Source of the DNA: MWFE01 sp964481075
GTDB taxonomy: Bacteria; Bacteroidota; Bacteroidia; Bacteroidales; Tenuifilaceae
Reading direction: 5' to 3'
Length of the DNA stretch: 6,565 nt
NCBI GenBank assembly: GCA_964481075.1
Contig: CAYZSD010000178.1
Location: 1 to 6,565 of the forward strand
Numbering within the stretch: the stretch's first letter is position 1; every line of letters begins with the position of its first letter. A program made the translations under genes and the position numbers. Shown piece after piece: positions 1 to 4,144 of this stretch. The notes beneath the pieces were generated by a model, which was not told the origin of the DNA, did not search any database, and saw nothing but the letters and a program-made list of their open reading frames with translations.

Positions 1-421
1 CAGGCTCACCCTGTGGCCCCTGGTTTCCATCGGCTGCAAAGAGGGCGTAGGGCACAGCTTGGAGCTTTGTCAACCCAAGTTGAGAAAAATTGGTTCCTCC
101 ATTGGGGTCAACCTCCACTCGAAGATGAATGCTCTCTGCTGACCAAGGAACCACTGAAAAATCACCTTCAATCATTGTTCCCTCTCCAACCGTTAGGGCC
201 ACCGCTCCCTGTGGTGTGGTGGTAACCAAATGGCTTTCGGAGTAATAAATCGAATTTCCCTCTTCATCCTGAAGGGTAATCTTCAAGTTGACCAACTGCC
301 CTGCAATTGGAGCACCACTGCTTTGCCTGATAATTGCCTGATAGCTGAATCCTGTGGGTGCTTGACCCCATAGGGACGCAGACATCAGAATGACTACAAT
401 AAGTAATTCTATTCTCTTCAT
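1..421 (-). CDS. Secreted Bacteroidota protein with start of a collagen-like tract (partial, C-terminus beyond window)
   Basis: This reading frame starts at the ATG on the minus strand at 421-419 and stays open to base 1, giving 140 visible residues and no stop. An in-frame TAA lies five codons upstream of the ATG, and no other start lies between, which fixes the start. Residues 1-19 are a signal peptide (MKRIELLIVVILMSASLWG), so the product should be exported. Next comes a domain that I recognise from many Bacteroidota extracellular proteins: APTGFSYQAIIR near residues 21-32, a region resembling IYYSESHLVTT at 58-68, an RVEVDPNGGTNF stretch at 101-112, and LQAVPYALFAAD at 120-131. Immediately afterwards the chain reads GNQ-GPQ-GEP-G, which is the Gly-X-Y pattern of a collagen-like region. 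In this family such tracts often follow this domain. Exact function is unknown; a surface or matrix structural role is inference. Family assignment is firm, while the length of the collagen-like tract cannot be seen. Confidence 0.88.
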   Translation of the reverse strand, partial: MKRIELLIVVILMSASLWGQAPTGFSYQAIIRQSSGAPIAGQLVNLKITLQDEEGNSIYYSESHLVTTTPQGAVALTVGEGTMIEGDFSVVPWSAESIHLRVEVDPNGGTNFSQLGLTKLQAVPYALFAADGNQGPQGEP

Positions 422-434
422 AATTAATGTTTTA

Positions 435-452
435 TTTAGTTTGTTTAGTTTG
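435..452. repeat. Tandem 9-base repeat upstream of the secreted-protein gene
   Basis: TTTAGTTTG occurs twice back to back at 435-443 and 444-452. On the minus strand this reads CAAACTAAA twice, and lies 14 to 31 bases before the ATG of the secreted-protein gene, so it would sit in that gene's leader. It may be a simple AT-rich slippage repeat; a role in translation or binding is not shown. Confidence 0.6.
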
Positions 453-542
453 TAATTGATATTTATTCATTTTCTCTTTATTTTCATTCATGAATTCTGC
501 CTTTGAAATGCTCAAATAAAGAAAGGCTTTTCACTATAAAAC

Positions 543-550
543 CAAATATA
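543..550 (-). promoter_or_regulatory. Candidate -7 promoter element for the secreted-protein gene
   Basis: Read on the minus strand, 550 down to 543 is TATATTTG, an exact match to the Bacteroidota -7 pattern TAnnTTTG. Transcription would begin near 536 and leave a leader of about 115 bases. No TTG element is visible at the expected distance upstream (about 570-575), so the promoter may be weak or depend on an activator; the direct repeats at 551-624 lie just upstream of it. In AT-rich DNA a match to this short pattern can arise by chance. Confidence 0.35.
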
Positions 551-624
551 AACTTAAACTCTTTTTTAGGAAGACTATAATTATGTATATTTACTCTTCA
601 AAAAGTAACTTAAACTCTTCAAAA
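551..624. repeat. Direct repeats centred on ACTCTT, possible regulator binding sites
   Basis: A 13-base sequence AACTTAAACTCTT is present at 551-563 and again at 607-619. An 11-base sequence ACTCTTCAAAA is present at 593-603 and 614-624, exactly 21 bases apart. The shared core ACTCTT therefore occurs at 558, 593 and 614. AraC-family proteins commonly bind direct repeats about two helical turns apart, and an AraC-type gene begins 27 bases to the right, so autoregulation or control of the divergent gene is a plausible inference. The region is AT-rich, so part of the similarity may be chance. Confidence 0.45.
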
Positions 625-651
625 CGTTAATTAGCTAGTATAAAGAATGCT

Positions 652-1806
652 ATGTTAGAGAATTTAAAGAATTTCAGTATAGCAGCTACATTATTTGCTT
701 GTCTTTTTTGGGCAGTAGCACTTATGATTAAAACTGGCAAGAAGAAAAATTCGAACTATTACGTAATAGCTTTGCTATCAATCGCAACCTTTGTTTACAT
801 TATGATGTATGCAAAGTTTAACGAGCTGTTTTGGTTCTATGGAAACTTTTTCCCTTTGCAAGCTCTATTTACTCTTTTGCTTTTCCCATTGTTTTATTTG
901 TATATCCATTCCTTAACAAAACAATCGCCTGTTTTCAAGAAGGTTTACATTTGGCATTTCGTAATGCCAATGTTCTTTACACTTCTTATGTTTCTTGTTC
1001 TTCATATTTGGATGGATGGAAACGAAAGGTATCTGTTTGTTAGCAATCATATTTTTAATGAATTCATTGAAGGACAGAAATTCAAAGTTGGCTTAATTGT
1101 GTATGAGGTTGGAAAAAAGTTTTATGTATTATCAAGCATCCTTTACACATGGTTAATCTTCAAAAATTACAAGCAACACATTAAGGTAAGTCGCGAAATA
1201 TTCCCAAACGATGAAGAAACTGATTTGAGTTGGTTAAGAATACTTTTTTTTGCTTTTATTATTCTTGTTTGTTTTCACCTTGCCATTCAGCTATATAACA
1301 ATGCATTTGTTGCAAAACAGGATTTGCTTGTAATATTTTCGTACCTCTCGTTTGCAGCTTTTTTCTTTACCCTCGGATACTTTTGTTTCAATCAGAAGCA
1401 GATATATCCACCATTTACAATTGATTTTGAACACGATAGAGTAAAATCATCAAAAATTAAAACAGAGGATATTGTATCGTACTTTAATAACGAAAAACCT
1501 TTCCTAAACCCTGAGTTCAGCTTATACGATCTATGCAACAGGTTTAATACAAACCGAACCTACCTGTCGAATCAGATTAACAGTAGCTTTAACATGAACT
1601 TTCGGAGCCTAATCAATACCTATAGGCTAAACGAAGCTAAAAGGCTTCTGAAAGCTGAGGTGGAGAAAAATAGCTATATATCCATGGAATACATCGCTTT
1701 AAAGGCTGGTTTCAACTCATACAGCACCTTTTCAAGGGTGTTTAAACAGATGGAGGGGATTGCTCCTTGCGATTTTAAAGACCAGCTTTCCAAAACTGGT
1801 AATTAG
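652..1806 (+). CDS. Membrane-embedded AraC-family transcriptional regulator
   Basis: The 384-residue product joins a membrane sensor-like half to a DNA-binding half. Hydrophobic segments lie near residues 9-26, 37-53, 65-86, 99-120, 147-170, 195-215 and 225-247, so about seven helices in the inner membrane are likely; the fifth is the least certain because it holds lysines. From about 270 to 377 there is an AraC-type domain with two helix-turn-helix units. The first covers roughly 288-310 (SLYDLCNRFNTNRTYLSNQI). The second, near 344-375, shows the classic family pattern IALKAGFNS..TFSRVFK....G..P. There is no cytoplasmic sugar-binding domain of the E. coli AraC kind. Related membrane-anchored AraC proteins are widespread in Bacteroidota and are thought to sense envelope or extracellular signals, but the ligand here is unknown. 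The ATG at 652 is the first in frame and precedes the first hydrophobic segment directly. No clear ribosome binding site is seen, which is usual in this phylum. It lies 145 bases ahead of the TonB-dependent receptor on the same strand, making that gene a possible target. Confidence 0.9.
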   Translation: MLENLKNFSIAATLFACLFWAVALMIKTGKKKNSNYYVIALLSIATFVYIMMYAKFNELFWFYGNFFPLQALFTLLLFPLFYLYIHSLTKQSPVFKKVYIWHFVMPMFFTLLMFLVLHIWMDGNERYLFVSNHIFNEFIEGQKFKVGLIVYEVGKKFYVLSSILYTWLIFKNYKQHIKVSREIFPNDEETDLSWLRILFFAFIILVCFHLAIQLYNNAFVAKQDLLVIFSYLSFAAFFFTLGYFCFNQKQIYPPFTIDFEHDRVKSSKIKTEDIVSYFNNEKPFLNPEFSLYDLCNRFNTNRTYLSNQINSSFNMNFRSLINTYRLNEAKRLLKAEVEKNSYISMEYIALKAGFNSYSTFSRVFKQMEGIAPCDFKDQLSKTGN

Positions 1807-1818
1807 GACTTGAAGTTT

Positions 1819-1834
1819 TATCAAACCTTTGATA
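1819..1834. promoter_or_regulatory. Perfect palindrome between regulator and receptor genes
   Basis: TATCAAACCTTTGATA has two exact 7-base inverted arms separated by CC. It starts 13 bases after the stop codon of the AraC-type gene. It is too AT-rich, with too small a loop and no T-run directly after it, to be a convincing terminator. It could be a dimer-binding operator for the downstream receptor gene, but nothing in the window identifies a partner protein. Confidence 0.3.
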
Positions 1835-1893
1835 GCCCCTTTATTCTAGTTTTCCCTTGATGATATATGTCATTTTTTTTCTCTACTAATTTC

Positions 1894-1925
1894 TTGGCAT
1901 CAAACGTGTGTTTAATGTATATTTC
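1894..1925 (+). promoter_or_regulatory. Candidate promoter of the TonB-dependent receptor gene
   Basis: A TTG at 1894-1896 is followed after 21 bases by TATATTTC at 1918-1925, which matches the Bacteroidota pattern TAnnTTTG at seven of eight positions. Transcription would begin near 1932, giving a leader of about 20 bases before the ATG at 1952. This suggests the receptor can be transcribed separately from the upstream regulator gene. The match is imperfect in AT-rich DNA, so it is only a moderate candidate. Confidence 0.45.
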
Positions 1926-1951
1926 GAGCTCAACCAATAACACATTTCTTT

Positions 1952-4117
1952 ATGAAAACAAGAATGTTCTTTTCTCTATTACTTTCATTTGTGTTTTTGT
2001 ATGTAGCTGTTGCTCAGGAAGAAAATCAATCTTCAAAAGAAGTTGATATTTTCGACTTATCGCTCGAGGAGCTATTAAATCTAAGCGTGGTTTCTGCGTC
2101 AAAGGTTAAGCAAAAACAAGCAGAAGCTCCAAATATCATCTCGGCTGTATCAAACGATCTTAATCGGAGCTTTGATTGGTTGTCAATTAACGAAGTACTG
2201 TCTTTCCACCCTGGATTTTTCGTAGCACAAGACTATGAAAGACGAACAATGGGGTTTAGAGGAATGTTTGAAGGCTGGAACAATAACCATTTGCTTCTAT
2301 TGATTGATGGTATTCCGTTTAATGATAACCTTTATGGAACTGCATATACATGGGAAATAACCCCACTGGTGTTCACCAACACACTTGAAATTATTCATGG
2401 TCCTGGAGGTGCACTTTATGGTTCGAATGCAATGAACGGTGTAGTAACATTAAACACGCTAAAAGCGAGTGATTTAAATGGAGTTGGAATGGCAAAATTT
2501 CGATTTGGTACTAACAACTATCGTCATTTCGATATGACAACTGGAGCAGAAAACGATAATTATGGTATGGTTTTATCTTTCAGCCACAACGGAACAAATG
2601 GGAACGAGTATGAAACATACGACGCATCAGAAAGGGTTGACGTTGCAGGAAATCCATTAAAATTTGTGACGAATGACTCTCGGGAAAGCACTTATATATT
2701 CTCAAAGATTTACGGTAAAAAGAAGTTTAAAGGGTTACAGTTTCAGTATCACGAGCAACACTGGGACTTTCAAACGGGTCATGGTTGGCTTTTTGTTGTG
2801 CCCGATCGTCCTGAGAACATGAAAGAATATCGAAGGCTTTTCGCCTTGAAGTATTCACCCGATAGAGATGGAGAAGCGTTCTCTTATGAGTTTACTACAC
2901 GACTTCAAATTCATGGCATCGACTGGAACATGAGGTTTTTCAACGATGGAGCCTACGAGGGATACTACCCTGATGGTGTGTCGGAATATCTGAATACCAA
3001 TGCAAAAGATCTTTTTCTAAGGGCTCAAGGAACGTATCATATCAAAGACCACACTCTGCTGTTTGGAATTGAAAATACAACCTTCTTATACGACGGAGAT
3101 AAGGCACACTATGCAAATATTGACATGAACTATTGGTCCGATCCAGATGACCAGAACTACTTCGAGCTAAACCCCTGGCTCGAATTTGTTCAGGAAAAGC
3201 CTGTTTACAATATTGCTTCATACGCACAATACATTTCACCCAAGTTCTTCAATAAAATTCAACTTACAGCTAGTGGTCGTTTCGACCAGATGTTTTTCAA
3301 CTACCTAAACTTAAATGCCTCTCCTATTTCCACCACTTCAAAAGAATTCCGAATGATAACCCCCCGAGTTGCTGTTGTTTTTTCTGCAACACAGTCGTTA
3401 ACTTTGAAGGCTATTTTTGGTCAGGCATTCAGAACCCCCACTCCCACAGAGATGTTTGGATATAATACCTATACTCTAGCGTCGAACATCGAAGAGTTAG
3501 AGCCTGAGGTTGTTACAAACATTGATCTTGGAGCAACATGGGAAGCATCCTCAAATTTCAACATACGATTAAACGGATTTTGGGTAAACTTCGAGAATCA
3601 AATCGCATATAGCGTAGCTAATTACAATCTGAGCACCAACATCTATTCTCTCAATACTACTGGTGTTGAACTAGTTGCCCAATATGCAACAAAAACTGTT
3701 GCTGGTTTTGCTAACCTTACCTATGCACAGAGGCTAAATGAAACGATTCTCGATAATACTGTTACCGAAAGCAGCGATAAGATTACATGGGCTCCTGCAA
3801 TTCTCTTTAAATTTGGAGGAAGATACAGCATTAAATCAGCCACTTTCTCACTTCTTGGTTACTATCAAGGAAAAATGTTGCGAAGAGACTCCGATATTTT
3901 CGATGGGATGGAGAACTATCGACCAAAGGAACATGTGGATGGTTGGTTTACTGCTGATATAAAATCTTCATATACTGTTAATCAGAACATTGAGATTGGA
4001 ATTGCCATGAAGAATGTGCTAAACCAAGAAAGATACTTCATAAAAAACAATGCTTATCTTTTCGACTATAAGCTTGAAGGGAGACAAATAATTGGGGAGT
4101 TAGCAATAAAATTCTAG
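1952..4117 (+). CDS. TonB-dependent outer-membrane receptor, substrate unknown
   Basis: The 721-residue product is an outer-membrane gated channel that would import a ligand using energy from the TonB complex. Residues 1-21 form a signal peptide with likely cleavage after AVA. A short mature N-terminus then carries DLSLEELLNLSVVSASK at 35-51, a motif that often precedes the plug in this group of receptors. The plug domain spans roughly 56-170 and includes FRGM at 102-105, LLIDGIPFND at 116-125 and IIHGPGGALYGSNAMNGVV at 147-165. The rest, about 180-721, is the 22-strand beta-barrel type region, with AFRTPTPTEMF near 492-502 and a C-terminal strand ending in phenylalanine. Length is normal for a complete receptor. 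There is no N-terminal carboxypeptidase-like domain and no paired SusD-type lipoprotein gene, so a polysaccharide-utilisation SusC role is unlikely. The chain contains no cysteine. Ligand could be a siderophore, cobalamin, metal or other compound; the sequence does not decide. The ATG at 1952 is chosen because the signal peptide starts directly there. Confidence 0.93.
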   Translation: MKTRMFFSLLLSFVFLYVAVAQEENQSSKEVDIFDLSLEELLNLSVVSASKVKQKQAEAPNIISAVSNDLNRSFDWLSINEVLSFHPGFFVAQDYERRTMGFRGMFEGWNNNHLLLLIDGIPFNDNLYGTAYTWEITPLVFTNTLEIIHGPGGALYGSNAMNGVVTLNTLKASDLNGVGMAKFRFGTNNYRHFDMTTGAENDNYGMVLSFSHNGTNGNEYETYDASERVDVAGNPLKFVTNDSRESTYIFSKIYGKKKFKGLQFQYHEQHWDFQTGHGWLFVVPDRPENMKEYRRLFALKYSPDRDGEAFSYEFTTRLQIHGIDWNMRFFNDGAYEGYYPDGVSEYLNTNAKDLFLRAQGTYHIKDHTLLFGIENTTFLYDGDKAHYANIDMNYWSDPDDQNYFELNPWLEFVQEKPVYNIASYAQYISPKFFNKIQLTASGRFDQMFFNYLNLNASPISTTSKEFRMITPRVAVVFSATQSLTLKAIFGQAFRTPTPTEMFGYNTYTLASNIEELEPEVVTNIDLGATWEASSNFNIRLNGFWVNFENQIAYSVANYNLSTNIYSLNTTGVELVAQYATKTVAGFANLTYAQRLNETILDNTVTESSDKITWAPAILFKFGGRYSIKSATFSLLGYYQGKMLRRDSDIFDGMENYRPKEHVDGWFTADIKSSYTVNQNIEIGIAMKNVLNQERYFIKNNAYLFDYKLEGRQIIGELAIKF

Positions 4118-4144
4118 CAAATTCACCTATTGGCTTTAGGGTAG

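Larger units (their letters stand above)
422..651. other. Divergent intergenic spacer with short direct repeats
   Basis: These 230 bases separate the secreted-protein gene (minus) from the AraC-type regulator (plus), so both promoters must lie here. The spacer is very AT-rich and has no reading frame of note. It contains a tandem 9-base repeat, a set of ACTCTT-centred direct repeats, a 10-base palindrome ATTCATGAAT at 486-495, and one exact match to the Bacteroidota -7 pattern on the minus strand. The repeats and promoter candidate are listed separately. Confidence 0.8.

Noticed and set aside
13..225. Plus-strand open frame of 70 codons at the left edge
   Set aside because: It lies opposite the secreted-protein gene, whose signal peptide and family motifs are clear; the plus-strand translation shows no recognisable features.
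1860..1880. Imperfect palindrome followed by eight T residues, resembling a terminator for the regulator gene
   Set aside because: The inverted arms (ATGA and TCAT) are short and AT-rich with a mismatch, so the stem would be too weak for a convincing intrinsic terminator.
1952..4117. SusC-like receptor of a polysaccharide-utilisation locus
   Set aside because: There is no SusD gene downstream, no carboxypeptidase-like N-terminal domain and no carbohydrate-active enzyme gene nearby, and the length is shorter than is usual for SusC proteins.
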